Shown here piece by piece: positions 26,783 to 35,588 of a stretch of 64,000 nt of DNA. The position numbers were made by a program, and so were the translations under genes. Position 1 is the stretch's first letter. Each line of letters starts with the position of its first letter. Origin of the DNA: Pseudodesulfovibrio tunisiensis (lineage in GTDB: Bacteria > Desulfobacterota > Desulfovibrionia > Desulfovibrionales > Desulfovibrionaceae); assembly GCF_022809775.1 (NCBI RefSeq), contig NZ_CP094380.1, forward strand, positions 2,106,001 to 2,170,000, written 5' to 3'. The notes under the pieces were generated by a model. The model was given only the letters and a program-made list of their open reading frames with translations, was not told where the DNA came from and did not search any database.

Positions 26783-29479
26783 CTACACGTCCGATTGCGT
26801 CCGCTTCTTGTCGAACTCCACGATTCCGTAGACCGCAAGACCGCAGAGAATGATCTTGCCCCAGTCGAACACATCCACGGGGGCGCTGGAAAACAGCGTA
26901 TTCATGAACGGAGCGTAGGTGAACGCCCCCTGCAACGCCATCATCAGTGCGAATCCCCCGACCACCCACGGGTTGGACATGAAACCCAGCGCAAAGGGCG
27001 AACGCGTAAACGACCTTGCGTTGAACAGGTAGAACGCCTCCACCACCACGAACACGTTCACGGCCATGGTGCGCGCCTTTTCAATGGATGCGCCGTTCAG
27101 CAGCTCCCACTTGAACAGGCCGAACGCGCACACGAGCAGCAGCACGCTGACAATGCCGACCCTGCGCAGCATGGTCCTGTCCAGAATCGGTCGGGCCGGA
27201 TCGCGCGGCGGCCGATCCATGATGCCCGGCTCCCTTGGCTCGAAGGCGAGCATCATGCCCAGACACGCGGCCGTGGTCATGTTGATCCACAGAATCTGCA
27301 CCGGCAGGATGGGCAATGTCGCGCCAAACAGGATCGCGGTCAGGATGACCAGCCCTTCGCCCGCATTCGTGGGCAGAGTCCAGGCAATGAACTTCACCAG
27401 ATTGGCGAATACGCCACGCCCCTCTTCCACTGCCGCCTCGATGGTCGCGAAATTGTCGTCGGTCAGGACCATGTCCGCGGCTTCCTTGGCCACCTCGGTT
27501 CCGGTGATGCCCATGGCCACGCCGATGTCCGCCTGCTTGAGTGCGGGCGCGTCGTTCACCCCGTCGCCGGTCATGGCGCAGACCTCGCCGGTCTTCTGCA
27601 ACGCCAGCACCAGCCGCAACTTCTGTTCCGGGGAAACCCGGGCAAACACCGGGATGCCCGGGGCCTTCTCCACCAGATCATGGTCGCTCAAATCCGCGAT
27701 TTCCCTGCCGGTCAGCACCGGACAATCCTCGCCAAGCTGGCAATCCCCGCCGCGCAGTCCCAGACGCAGGCCTATGGCCTCGGCGGTCAGGGCGTGATCG
27801 CCGGTAATCATCTTGACCTTCACGCCCGCATGCTGACACGCGGCAATGGCTGAAATCGCCTCCTTTCTGGGCGGGTCGATCATGCCCTGCAACCCCACGA
27901 AGGTCATGCCCATGCACGCATCCGACCGCACCAGCCCGCCGTCCGCGTCCAAATCCTTGCGCGCAAACGCCAGCACTCGAAGCCCTCGGGAAGCCAGCTC
28001 ATGCTGCTCCCGCACCACGGCCTCGACATCCAGTTCCATGCCCTCCCCGGACTCGCTCAGGGCGTCCATGCAGCATTCCAGCACCTTTTCCACAGCTCCC
28101 TTCAGGTACACCACGCGTCCGCCCTCGTGGTTATGCAGGGTGGCCATGTACTGCCATTCCGATTCGAACGGCAGCTCGTCCACGCGCGCAAACGCCGAGC
28201 TCTCCGCCTCCCGTTCCAGCCCGTATTTCCGGGCGGACACCACAAGCGCGCCTTCGGTCGGATCGCCCTCCACGGCAGGCCGCCCTTCCTTCATGTAAAT
28301 CCTCGCGTCATTGCAGAGCAGTCCGGCCCGCATGCATTCCTCCAACGCCCGGCCTCCGGCCTCGCCACCATCCGCAGCCGAGATGGCTCCGTCATACCCG
28401 TATCCGTCTCCGGACACGGTGTAGGCCCTGCCACCGCACCGGATTTCCTGCACCGTCATCTGATTCTCGGTCAAAGTGCCGGTCTTGTCCGAGCAGATCA
28501 CGGTCGTGCCGCCCAGCGTTTCCACGGCAGGCAGCTTGCGGATGATCGCCTTTCTCCCTGCCATGCGCGACACGCCCAATGCCAGGATGATGGTCACGGC
28601 CGCAGGCAACCCCTCGGGGATCGCGCCCACGGCAAGGGCAACAGCGGCCATGAACATCTCGTTCACGGGTTCGGAGCGAATCAGCCCGAGCACGAATGAA
28701 GCCGCAGCCAGACACAGAATGGCGATCAGCAGCATGTGGCTGAACCGCGTGATCTTTCTGGTCAGCGGCGTTTCCAGTTCATCCGCAGCCTCGATCAGTC
28801 CGGAAATGCGGCCGATCTCGGTATGGTTGCCCGTGGCCACCACAACGCCCCGGCCCTGACCATAGCTGACCAGCGTCCCGGCGTATGCCATGCATCTGCG
28901 CTCGGCCAGCACCGCATCCGGCGGCAAACGGCCCGGTTCCTTGTCCACGGGCAGGGATTCTCCGGTCAGTGCGGACTCATCGATGCGCAGCTCCTTGCCT
29001 GAAAGAATCCGCAAATCCGCTGGCACCTTGTCCCCGGACCGCAGCAGCACCACGTCCCCGGGCACCACGCCCGAGGCAGGAATCCTGTCCGAACTCCCGG
29101 CGCGGAATACCACGGCCTCGGTGCTCATGCTCGCGGACAGGGAATCCAGCGCCTTCACGGCCTTGGCCTCCTGAATGTACCCCACCACCGCGTTCACCAG
29201 CACCACGGCCAGTATGACCAGCGAATCCACCCACTCGCCCAGATACGCCGTCACCAGCCCTGCCGCTATCAGAATGTAGACAAGCGGCTGATGGAATTGC
29301 AGCAGGAACCTTTCCAGATTCGTCCTGCCCTTCTTCCCGGTGATCACGTTCTCCCCGAAATGCTTCAGCCGCTGCTCCACCTCCAGCTCGTCCAGCCCCT
29401 TCCCGGGATCAACGTCCAGAAACTGCGCAACCTCGTCCGCCTCAATGTGATGCCAATGCTTGTCCAGCAACCTTTCCAT
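26783..29479 (-). CDS. P-type cation-transporting ATPase (P2 / calcium-ATPase-like)
   Basis: The 898-residue membrane pump has the whole P-type layout: N-terminal cation-ATPase domain, actuator TGES (DESALTGESLPVDK), M4 motif PEGLPAAVTIILALG, phosphorylation motif CSDKTGTLTEN, KGA in the nucleotide domain (VVYLKGAVEK) and the hinge TGDGVNDAPALKQADIG, then six C-terminal membrane segments. PEGLP in M4 is the hallmark of P2 (Ca2+/Mn2+ or Na+/K+-type) pumps, so it probably exports Ca2+ or a similar cation, not Cu or Cd. ATG 29479 is chosen for its GGAGGGGG site and domain start. It is monocistronic. Confidence 0.92.
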   Translation of the reverse strand: MERLLDKHWHHIEADEVAQFLDVDPGKGLDELEVEQRLKHFGENVITGKKGRTNLERFLLQFHQPLVYILIAAGLVTAYLGEWVDSLVILAVVLVNAVVGYIQEAKAVKALDSLSASMSTEAVVFRAGSSDRIPASGVVPGDVVLLRSGDKVPADLRILSGKELRIDESALTGESLPVDKEPGRLPPDAVLAERRCMAYAGTLVSYGQGRGVVVATGNHTEIGRISGLIEAADELETPLTRKITRFSHMLLIAILCLAAASFVLGLIRSEPVNEMFMAAVALAVGAIPEGLPAAVTIILALGVSRMAGRKAIIRKLPAVETLGGTTVICSDKTGTLTENQMTVQEIRCGGRAYTVSGDGYGYDGAISAADGGEAGGRALEECMRAGLLCNDARIYMKEGRPAVEGDPTEGALVVSARKYGLEREAESSAFARVDELPFESEWQYMATLHNHEGGRVVYLKGAVEKVLECCMDALSESGEGMELDVEAVVREQHELASRGLRVLAFARKDLDADGGLVRSDACMGMTFVGLQGMIDPPRKEAISAIAACQHAGVKVKMITGDHALTAEAIGLRLGLRGGDCQLGEDCPVLTGREIADLSDHDLVEKAPGIPVFARVSPEQKLRLVLALQKTGEVCAMTGDGVNDAPALKQADIGVAMGITGTEVAKEAADMVLTDDNFATIEAAVEEGRGVFANLVKFIAWTLPTNAGEGLVILTAILFGATLPILPVQILWINMTTAACLGMMLAFEPREPGIMDRPPRDPARPILDRTMLRRVGIVSVLLLVCAFGLFKWELLNGASIEKARTMAVNVFVVVEAFYLFNARSFTRSPFALGFMSNPWVVGGFALMMALQGAFTYAPFMNTLFSSAPVDVFDWGKIILCGLAVYGIVEFDKKRTQSDV

Positions 29480-29629
29480 GGTTCCCCCTCCATCGAAATC
29501 CGACCGAATATGCCCATTTTGCCCCGACCATACCCCGCCTCGCGGATTCAAGACAAGTCCTGATCCCTTTTTTGCCTTCGGCGACCTAAACCTTTTGAAA
29601 AAGGTTCAGGAATCCGAAACTTTTTGGTG

Positions 29630-29926
29630 CTACGCCGCCTGAAAAAACACAGGGAACTTGTCAGGCTCATATGGCGGCGTAGTTGGTCGCACCACAGCCA
29701 AACCTGCCCTGCCGAGAAACGAATCTCGGGGGAAATGAACAGACAAAGAAAAAAAACTCTCTCTTTCGGACCACCCGTTTCGGGCAAATCGAGCAGCCGG
29801 AGAAATGTCCCGGCAGGGCATTCCTCCGGCTGCTCGATTTTCCCGAAACGGAATGGGGATCCAAGGGGCCTTGCTCCTTGACGGGTCCGGGCAGCGCCCG
29901 GGCCCCCCGGGAGGGTCGCCGAAGGC
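29630..29926 (-). repeat. Dispersed covarying-hairpin element, copy A
   Basis: This ~297-bp element lies between two divergent genes, in the leader of the sigma54 activator. Read on the minus strand, it starts with GCCTTCGGCGACC and small hairpins (CCGGGC-GCT-GCCCGG; CAAGG..CCTTG), then a 75-base near-perfect hairpin (29776-29850) with apex around CCCTGCCGGG. Further on is a second hairpin and a closing pair CTACGCCGCC (29630-29639) / GGCGGCGTAG (29673-29682). Copies B (34307-34600) and C (50198-50360) have the same order of parts but different stem sequences. No gene is encoded. Confidence 0.85.
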
Positions 29927-29983
29927 CTCTTTTCCCATCCCCCGGCTATTGGCGTGCGTGCGTATCCCTGATAGGTTGCCGTC

Positions 29984-31321
29984 ATGCCGTTTCCCAGGGA
30001 TCTTCCGCTTGAGGACGTATTTTCGTCCATTGCCGACGGGCTGTTCACCGTGGATGCGGACTGGAACGTGACGTACTTCAACGAGGCAGCCGAACGCATC
30101 ACGGGCATCAGCGCGTCCGAGGCCGTGGGCTGCAAATGCTGGGACGTGTTCCGCTCCAGCCTGTGCGACGGAAACTGCGCGCTCAAGGCGTGCTTGCAGA
30201 ATGGCGGTCCCATCACGAACAAGTCGATTTTCGTGGTACGCCGGGACGGCAGAAAGGTGCCCATTTCCATTTCCGCCTCGCCGTTGCGCAATGCCCGCGG
30301 CGAAGTGATCGGCGGGGTGGAGACCTTCCGCGACCTGACCGAGATTCAGGTCATGCGCAAACGGGTCAAGGAACTGTACAAGTTCGAGGACATCGTGGGC
30401 CGCAGTCCGGCTCTGGAAAAGATATTCGAAATCCTGCCACAGGTAAGCCGTTCCGAGGCCACGGTGCTTCTGCTGGGCGAATCCGGCACGGGCAAGGAAC
30501 TGTTTGCCCGGGCCATCCACAACCTGAGCACGCGCAAGGACGGGCCATTCGTGGCCGTGAACTGCGGCGCACTGCCCGACACCCTGCTGGAATCCGAATT
30601 GTTCGGATACAAGGCCGGTGCGTTCACGGACGCGCGCAAGGACAAACCGGGCCGCTTCGAATTGGCACGCGGCGGCACGATCTTTCTGGATGAAATCGGC
30701 GACCTGCCAGCAAAATTGCAGGTCAAGCTGCTCCGCGTGCTTCAGGAAAAGGCGTTCGAGCCATTGGGCGGAGTGCATCCGGTCAAGGCGAACGTACGCG
30801 TTGTGGCGGCCACAAACCGCAATCTGGAAAAACTGGTCGCAGACGGCACGTTCCGGCAGGACCTGTACTATCGCCTGAACGTGGTCACCCTGCGGTTGCC
30901 GCCCCTGCGCGAGCGACGCGGAGACATCGGCCTGCTTCTGGACCACTTCATCGAGGAATTCAACGCGATTCAGGGCAAACAAGTGGACGGGGTTTCCGAA
31001 GACGTGATGCACATTCTCATGCGCCATGACTTCCCGGGCAACGTACGCGAGCTGGAAAACATCCTGGAATTCGCGTTCATCCTGTGCTCCTCGGGCTTCA
31101 TTCAGGTGGACCATCTGCCCGAGAACCTCCGGCCCAGACAGTCCGGTTCCACTGACCCGAACGCCCTGTTTTCCGGCACGCTGGAACAGATCAAGTGCCG
31201 GGCCGTGCGCGCGGCGCTGCAACGCAATGATGGCAAACGCATGGCCACCTGCCGGGAACTCGGCATTTCCAAGGACACGCTCCGCCGCATGCTCGCCCGC
31301 TGCGAAAAATCGGGCGAATAA
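29984..31321 (+). CDS. PAS-sigma54 interaction transcriptional activator (ORP-cluster type)
   Basis: A 445-residue enhancer-binding protein. A PAS domain (about 5-120) holds a cysteine-rich segment (GCKCWDVFRSSLCDGNCALKAC) that could sense redox or bind a cluster. The AAA+ domain has Walker A GESGTGKELF, the sigma54-contact loop GAFTDA (variant of GAFTGA) and Walker B GGTIFLDEIGD. A C-terminal Fis-like HTH (RMATCRELGISKDTLRRML) ends the protein. The cysteine-PAS is typical of activators next to MRP/NifX genes of the 'orange protein' system in Desulfovibrio. A sigma54 promoter lies just downstream, before the NifX gene, which it presumably activates. Confidence 0.9.
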   Translation: MPFPRDLPLEDVFSSIADGLFTVDADWNVTYFNEAAERITGISASEAVGCKCWDVFRSSLCDGNCALKACLQNGGPITNKSIFVVRRDGRKVPISISASPLRNARGEVIGGVETFRDLTEIQVMRKRVKELYKFEDIVGRSPALEKIFEILPQVSRSEATVLLLGESGTGKELFARAIHNLSTRKDGPFVAVNCGALPDTLLESELFGYKAGAFTDARKDKPGRFELARGGTIFLDEIGDLPAKLQVKLLRVLQEKAFEPLGGVHPVKANVRVVAATNRNLEKLVADGTFRQDLYYRLNVVTLRLPPLRERRGDIGLLLDHFIEEFNAIQGKQVDGVSEDVMHILMRHDFPGNVRELENILEFAFILCSSGFIQVDHLPENLRPRQSGSTDPNALFSGTLEQIKCRAVRAALQRNDGKRMATCRELGISKDTLRRMLARCEKSGE

Positions 31322-31423
31322 TTCGCCTGCCCCGACGATTCCGGGCGCATCCCTCTTCCCTTTCAGCTTCGCACTGGGAAAGTAAACACCAGTATTTACA
31401 TACTTTTATTTTATATATTTCTT

Positions 31424-31438
31424 TGGCACGCCGCATGC
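31424..31438 (+). promoter_or_regulatory. Sigma54 (-24/-12) promoter of the NifX-MRP unit
   Basis: TGGCACG at 31424-31430 and GC at 31437-31438 give the required GG-N10-GC spacing (GG 31425-31426). It lies 49 bases before the NifX-like start. An imperfect inverted repeat GTAAA..TTTAC (31382-31399) and AT-rich DNA upstream could bind the activator or IHF. Confidence 0.78.
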
Positions 31439-31487
31439 TTTGCGTCTAGTCAGTTCGCGTCGGAATGTCCCGCGGACGGAGCCGATT

Positions 31488-31904
31488 ATGACGGAAACAA
31501 AGAACCTGATTTGCCTGGCTTGTTACCAGGATCGACTTGCCTCGGTATTCGACAACGCAAGCGAATACCGGCTGTACGAGACAGATCAGGACAACCATAT
31601 TTACCCCGCAGGCCGCCTATCCCTTCCCTCAAAGGACCCTATGGACAGGACATCCGCCATTATGGCCTGCGGGGTAACTTGCATTCTCTGCGGCGCAGTG
31701 TGCGACACCACCCGCAAGCATCTGGAGCGCGGCGGCATTGCCGTGCATCCATGGTTGACTGGAACCATTGACGAAACACTCCGGGCCTACCTGCAAGGTT
31801 CTCTGGCGGACTTTGCCATGCCCGGTTGCAGAAACTGCGGGGAACGCCGATCCCCGGCGGTTGTGCCCGTCCCGAATGCCGACGCGGGACAGGAGCGCGA
31901 CTGA
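31488..31904 (+). CDS. NifX/NifB-like cysteine-rich protein (ORP-type)
   Basis: The 138-residue protein resembles the NifX-like / dinitrogenase cofactor-binding fold: LICLACYQDRLASVFDNASEYRLYE at the start, then TSAIMACGVTCILCGAVCDTTRKHLERGGIAVHPWLTGTIDETL. It is richer in cysteine than ordinary NifX (ACGVTCILCGAVC, CRNCGE), suggesting a bound metal cluster. In Desulfovibrio, small NifX-like ORP proteins act with MRP ATPases and are transcribed by sigma54. This gene sits between a sigma54 activator and an MRP gene, which supports that role. GGAG precedes ATG 31488. Confidence 0.8.
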   Translation: MTETKNLICLACYQDRLASVFDNASEYRLYETDQDNHIYPAGRLSLPSKDPMDRTSAIMACGVTCILCGAVCDTTRKHLERGGIAVHPWLTGTIDETLRAYLQGSLADFAMPGCRNCGERRSPAVVPVPNADAGQERD

Positions 31905-31990
31905 CCTGGCAAACAGGCATTTGACATTCCCGCATCAGGTGTTAACTCTCCTTCGAAACATTGAAGCAAACCACCCGCAAGGAGTCTCAT

Positions 31991-32857
31991 ATGAGCGACG
32001 CATGCAACGGCTGTTCTTCGGCTACCGGAGACGGCGGCTGTTCCAACCCGAACGGTTGTCCCAGCCAGGAAGACATGAAGCTGAAGAAGACCCTGTCCCG
32101 CATCAAGCACAAGGTCGTGGTCATGTCCGGCAAGGGCGGCGTTGGCAAGTCCACTGTCGCCGCGAACATTGCGGTGGCCCTGGCTCTGGCCGGCAAGAAG
32201 GTCGGCCTGCTCGACGTTGACGTGCACGGCCCGTCCATCCCCCGCCTGCTCAGCCTCAAGGGCAATGCCCCCAAGGTTTCCGACGGCAAGATGGAACCCG
32301 TGCAGTGGAACCGCAACCTGTGGGTCATGTCCCTCGGCTTTCTGATTCCCGACCCGAATCAGGCCGTGATCTGGCGCGGTCCGGTCAAGATCGGCCTGAT
32401 CAAGCAGTTCGTGGAGGACGTGGCCTGGGGCGATCTCGATTTTCTCGTGGTCGACTGCCCTCCGGGAACCGGCGACGAGCCGCTCTCCACGCTCCAGACT
32501 CTGGGCACCGACGCGCTCGGCGTGATCGTGACCACTCCGCAGGGCGTGGCCGTGGACGACGTGCGCCGCTCCATCTCCTTTGTGCGTGAACTGGAAAACA
32601 CCGTGTTCGGCGTGATCGAGAACATGTCCGGCTTTGTCTGCCCGGATTGCGGAGCCATCCACAACATCTTCAGTTCCGGCGGCGGCGAAGAACTGGCCAG
32701 GGAAATGGGCGCGAACTTCCTCGGACGCGTGCCCATTGATCCGGAAGTCGCCCGCTCCGGCGACGAAGGCTACCCGTTCATGAAGGTCCACAAGGACACG
32801 TCCACGGGCAAGATATTCGCGGAAATCATCAAGCCTCTGCTGGCCCTTCCCGAATAA
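31991..32857 (+). CDS. MRP/NBP35-family P-loop ATPase (ORP-associated)
   Basis: The 288-residue ATPase has a cysteine-rich N-terminal tail (CNGCSSATGDGGCSNPNGCP), the deviant Walker A MSGKGGVGKSTVAANIA (about residues 41-53), and the family motifs DVDVHGPSIPRLL, DFLVVDCPPGTGDEPLST and, near the C-terminus, ENMSGFVCPDCGAIHNIF with a CxxC that bridges a [4Fe-4S] cluster between subunits. MRP proteins carry and deliver iron-sulfur or Mo-Cu clusters; in the ORP complex they contact cell-division proteins. It follows the NifX gene by 86 bases and is likely in the same unit. Confidence 0.93.
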   Translation: MSDACNGCSSATGDGGCSNPNGCPSQEDMKLKKTLSRIKHKVVVMSGKGGVGKSTVAANIAVALALAGKKVGLLDVDVHGPSIPRLLSLKGNAPKVSDGKMEPVQWNRNLWVMSLGFLIPDPNQAVIWRGPVKIGLIKQFVEDVAWGDLDFLVVDCPPGTGDEPLSTLQTLGTDALGVIVTTPQGVAVDDVRRSISFVRELENTVFGVIENMSGFVCPDCGAIHNIFSSGGGEELAREMGANFLGRVPIDPEVARSGDEGYPFMKVHKDTSTGKIFAEIIKPLLALPE

Positions 32858-32884
32858 GTTTCCGGAAACACGACAGAATAATTC

Positions 32885-32918
32885 ACGGCCATGCTTCGTT
32901 TTTTCGAAGCATGGCCGT
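32885..32918 (+). other. Stem-loop between the MRP gene and the amidohydrolase
   Basis: ACGGCCATGCTTCG pairs perfectly with CGAAGCATGGCCGT around a TTTTTT loop. There is no T-tail, so termination is uncertain. It ends 20 bases before the amidohydrolase start codon and could insulate or fold the leader. Confidence 0.65.
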
Positions 32919-32938
32919 ATGCATTGCAAGGGGGAACC

Positions 32939-34306
32939 ATGACAACGACACTCATCCGCAACGCAACCATCCTGACCATGGACAAACAGCGCCGCATCTT
33001 TCAGGGCGGCGACGTGCTCGTGAGTCAGGGCAAGATCGCGGCCATCGGCGGCGTGCCCGAGGACATGATTCCCGAAGACGCGGAAATCGTGGACGCAACA
33101 GGCAAGCTCGTGCTGCCCGGCCTGATCAACACCCACGTCCACACTTCCCAGCAGCTCGAACGCGGACTGGCCGACGACGTGAACCTGCTCACATGGCTGC
33201 ATGACCGCACATGGCCCTTTGAAAGCGCGCTGCTTGAGGACGATTCGTATTTCTCCACCCTTGCCTGCGGCATCGAGCTCATCAAGTCCGGCGTGACCAC
33301 CTTTGCCGAGGCCGGTGGCCAGCACGTCAACGGCATGGCGCGCGGCGTGCGCAAGCTCGGCATGCGCGCGGCCCTGTGCCAGTCCAGCATGGATTGCGGA
33401 CAGGGACTGCCCGACGGCTGGGTGCGGCCCACCCAGCAGGTTCTGGACGAGCAGCTCGGCCTGCATGCCCGCTGGCACGGACAGGCAGACGGCCGCATCT
33501 CGGTCTGGCTCGGTCTGCGCACCATATTCAACTGTTCCGACGAACTCATCCGCCGCACCATGCGCGAAGCCGAACGCCTCAACACCCGTGTGCACATGCA
33601 TGTGGCCGAGGTCAGGGAGGAAGTTGAATTCGTGCGCGACACGCGCGGCGCAACCACGGTCCGCCATCTTGCGGACATCGACGCGCTCTCCCCGAATCTC
33701 CTTGCCGTGCACACGGTCTGGCTCACGCCCGAGGAAGTCGCTCTGTTCGCGGAACACGACGTCAAGGTCTCGCACAATCCCGCGGCAGCCATGCGCGTGC
33801 TCGGGTTCGCCCCGGTGCCGGACATGATCCGGGCGGGCGTCAGCGTGTCCATCGGCACGGACGGCGCACCCTGCAACAACCGCATGGACATGTTCGACGA
33901 GATGTACACCACCTCGCTCATCCACAAGGGCCGGTATCTCGATCCCACGATCATCACGGCCGAAACCATTCTGGAAATGGCCACCCTGCACGGTGCGCGC
34001 TGCATGGGCATGGAAAGGGAAATCGGCTCGCTCGAACCCGGCAAGCAGGCCGACCTCATCCTCGTGGACCCGCGCGACGCAGGCAGTCTGCCCCTGCACG
34101 ATCCGGTCACCGGACTTGTCACGGCCATGCATTCCTCCAACGTCGATTCCACCATGTGCGCAGGCCAGTGGCTCATGCGCGACAGAAAAATCCTGACAGT
34201 TGACGAGGACATGCTGCTCGACGAAATTCAGGAACGCGCCGAGCACATTCGCGAACGCGCAGGCATCAATCTGCCCTCGCGCTATCCCGTGATCAAGGTG
34301 AGATAG
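32939..34306 (+). CDS. Amidohydrolase family protein (MtaD/SsnA-like deaminase)
   Basis: The 455-residue metal hydrolase has the TrzA/ATZ pattern: N-terminal beta sandwich with a metal HxH (LINTHVHTSQQLERG), a second metal histidine in VHMHVAEVREEVEF, the HTVWLTPEEVALFAEHDVKVSHNPAAAMR loop, and the catalytic Asp in SIGTDGAPCNNRMDMFDEM. The C-terminal EIGSLEPGKQADLILVD is typical. Likely substrates are S-adenosylhomocysteine, methylthioadenosine or guanine-type compounds. An upstream start at 32891 lies within a hairpin and lacks a site, so ATG 32939 (GGGGG upstream) is used. Confidence 0.88.
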   Translation: MTTTLIRNATILTMDKQRRIFQGGDVLVSQGKIAAIGGVPEDMIPEDAEIVDATGKLVLPGLINTHVHTSQQLERGLADDVNLLTWLHDRTWPFESALLEDDSYFSTLACGIELIKSGVTTFAEAGGQHVNGMARGVRKLGMRAALCQSSMDCGQGLPDGWVRPTQQVLDEQLGLHARWHGQADGRISVWLGLRTIFNCSDELIRRTMREAERLNTRVHMHVAEVREEVEFVRDTRGATTVRHLADIDALSPNLLAVHTVWLTPEEVALFAEHDVKVSHNPAAAMRVLGFAPVPDMIRAGVSVSIGTDGAPCNNRMDMFDEMYTTSLIHKGRYLDPTIITAETILEMATLHGARCMGMEREIGSLEPGKQADLILVDPRDAGSLPLHDPVTGLVTAMHSSNVDSTMCAGQWLMRDRKILTVDEDMLLDEIQERAEHIRERAGINLPSRYPVIKVR

Positions 34307-34600
34307 CCTTCGGCGCCCCCTCCCGGGAGGCTGGGCGCTGCCCAGACCCGCAAGGAGCAATGCCCCTTGACCCCATATGTTTCGAAAATCGGAAGCGGTC
34401 CGGTGAATGCCCTGACGGGACATTCGCCGGACCGCTTCCGATTTTCGAAACGGGGTTGGACTGGCACTGGAAACTGTTTTTTTTCTTTTCCATTTTCCCC
34501 TGAGTCCTGTTTTTCGACAGGGCAGATCTTCTCATTTCCGCGCCCGACTACGCCGCCAAACAGGCTGAACAGGTTCCCTCGTTTCCCACAGGCGACGTAG
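34307..34600 (+). repeat. Dispersed covarying-hairpin element, copy B
   Basis: It begins at the amidohydrolase stop codon with GCCTTCGGCGCCCC and CCTCCCGGGAGG, then CTGGGC-GCT-GCCCAG, CAAGG..CCTTG, and a 71-base hairpin (34380-34450) with apex CCCTGACGGG. The second half has GAGTCCTGTTTTTCGACAGG and the pair CTACGCCGCC (34548-34557) / GGCGACGTAG (34591-34600, one mismatch). The order and spacing match copy A, while the stems of the long hairpin differ in sequence yet stay paired. Confidence 0.85.
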
Positions 34601-34687
34601 CGACAAAAAATCGCCGAAAACATTGATTGCCACAGGAACGAATGTTTCTTATCAGGGAGGGAGTACCCCAAGTCCTTCGGAGGTTTC

Positions 34688-35500
34688 ATGCAAAGCGCGA
34701 TAGTCCACCATCTGCGTCCCGAGTTCGAGCCTGTGGCCCTGCTGTGGAGCAACGACTGTCCGGAAGGCGCAGTACGATTCAGGCCGGGGCGATTCGGGTG
34801 CGTCCTGTTCCTGTTCGGCATGGCGTCCAAACAGGGCAAGGTAACGGCCGCAGACCGGGAAAGTCTGGCCTGCGAAGGCGGCAGGGCCGGGTTGGGCCTT
34901 GGCGTGGATTTCGACATCACGCTCGGACTGGAGACCTACGGAGCATTGTTCAGCAAGGGCACACAGGCAGCACCCGATGCCGAAGCCTATGCCCGGGTGC
35001 TGGAACAGGTGCCGGAACGCTTCAGGGACCTGTTCGAATTCGGGGAACGCCATCACTGTTCCTTTGAACGGGCCATGGACTGGCTGCAGAACGGGCTGCC
35101 CCATTACGACATCCCGTTTCGGTATGTGCTGTTCAAGCCGCTGTCGCAGGTCGAGGACGGCGACAACGTGCGCACCGTGATCTTTCCGGTCACGCCCGTG
35201 GAACTGGCCGGCTTGCTCACCCTGACCGGATCGGTCATCCCCGGCACGGACCCGGTTCAGGTGCCGCAGGGCGCGGACTGCAATCACATCGGCAGCTTTC
35301 CCTATGCTCAGGGCGAAGCAGAGCAGCCACGCGCCGTGCTGGGCATGACCGGGGTTGACGGCCGGGAGGCCATGCACACCTATTTCCGGGACGACGTGCT
35401 GACGCTTGCCCTGCCGTGGAAGCTCTTCCGGCAGATGGAGCAGGAAGCCGAGGACAGCGTTCTGCAAACGCCTTCCTGGAAGAAACTGATCCGAACCTGA
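34688..35500 (+). CDS. DUF169 family protein
   Basis: The 270-residue protein matches DUF169, seen in anaerobes and archaea: FEPVALLWSNDCPEGAVRFRPGRFGCVLFLFGMASKQGKVTAADRES followed by LACEGGRAGLGLGVDFD (written in pieces here; the two Cys and the GG motifs are conserved). The C-terminal half has FRYVLFKPLSQVEDGDN and GAVLGMTGVDGREAM-like segments. Function is unknown to me; the conserved cysteines suggest metal or cluster binding. It is separated from the upstream amidohydrolase by repeat copy B and has an AGGAGG-like site (TCCGGAGG). Confidence 0.82.
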   Translation: MQSAIVHHLRPEFEPVALLWSNDCPEGAVRFRPGRFGCVLFLFGMASKQGKVTAADRESLACEGGRAGLGLGVDFDITLGLETYGALFSKGTQAAPDAEAYARVLEQVPERFRDLFEFGERHHCSFERAMDWLQNGLPHYDIPFRYVLFKPLSQVEDGDNVRTVIFPVTPVELAGLLTLTGSVIPGTDPVQVPQGADCNHIGSFPYAQGEAEQPRAVLGMTGVDGREAMHTYFRDDVLTLALPWKLFRQMEQEAEDSVLQTPSWKKLIRT

Positions 35501-35522
35501 TCGGCTACAGTCGATTTTTCTG

Positions 35523-35552
35523 CCGATTGTATGATATTTTCAAACCGATTGT
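35523..35552 (+). promoter_or_regulatory. CCGATTGT direct repeats upstream of the MocR gene
   Basis: CCGATTGT occurs at 35523-35530 and again at 35545-35552, two helical turns apart, and just downstream is TTGACT (a good -35). Tandem repeats are the usual binding sites of MocR/GntR regulators, so this may be its own operator. That is inference. Confidence 0.35.
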
Positions 35553-35588
35553 CGGCATTTGGTTGACTTTGTGTGCGGACAATGAATA

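Noticed and set aside
25295..27853. Long frame (852 codons) crossing from lon into the ATPase region
   Set aside because: It runs out of frame through lon and antisense to the ATPase; no motif or start site.
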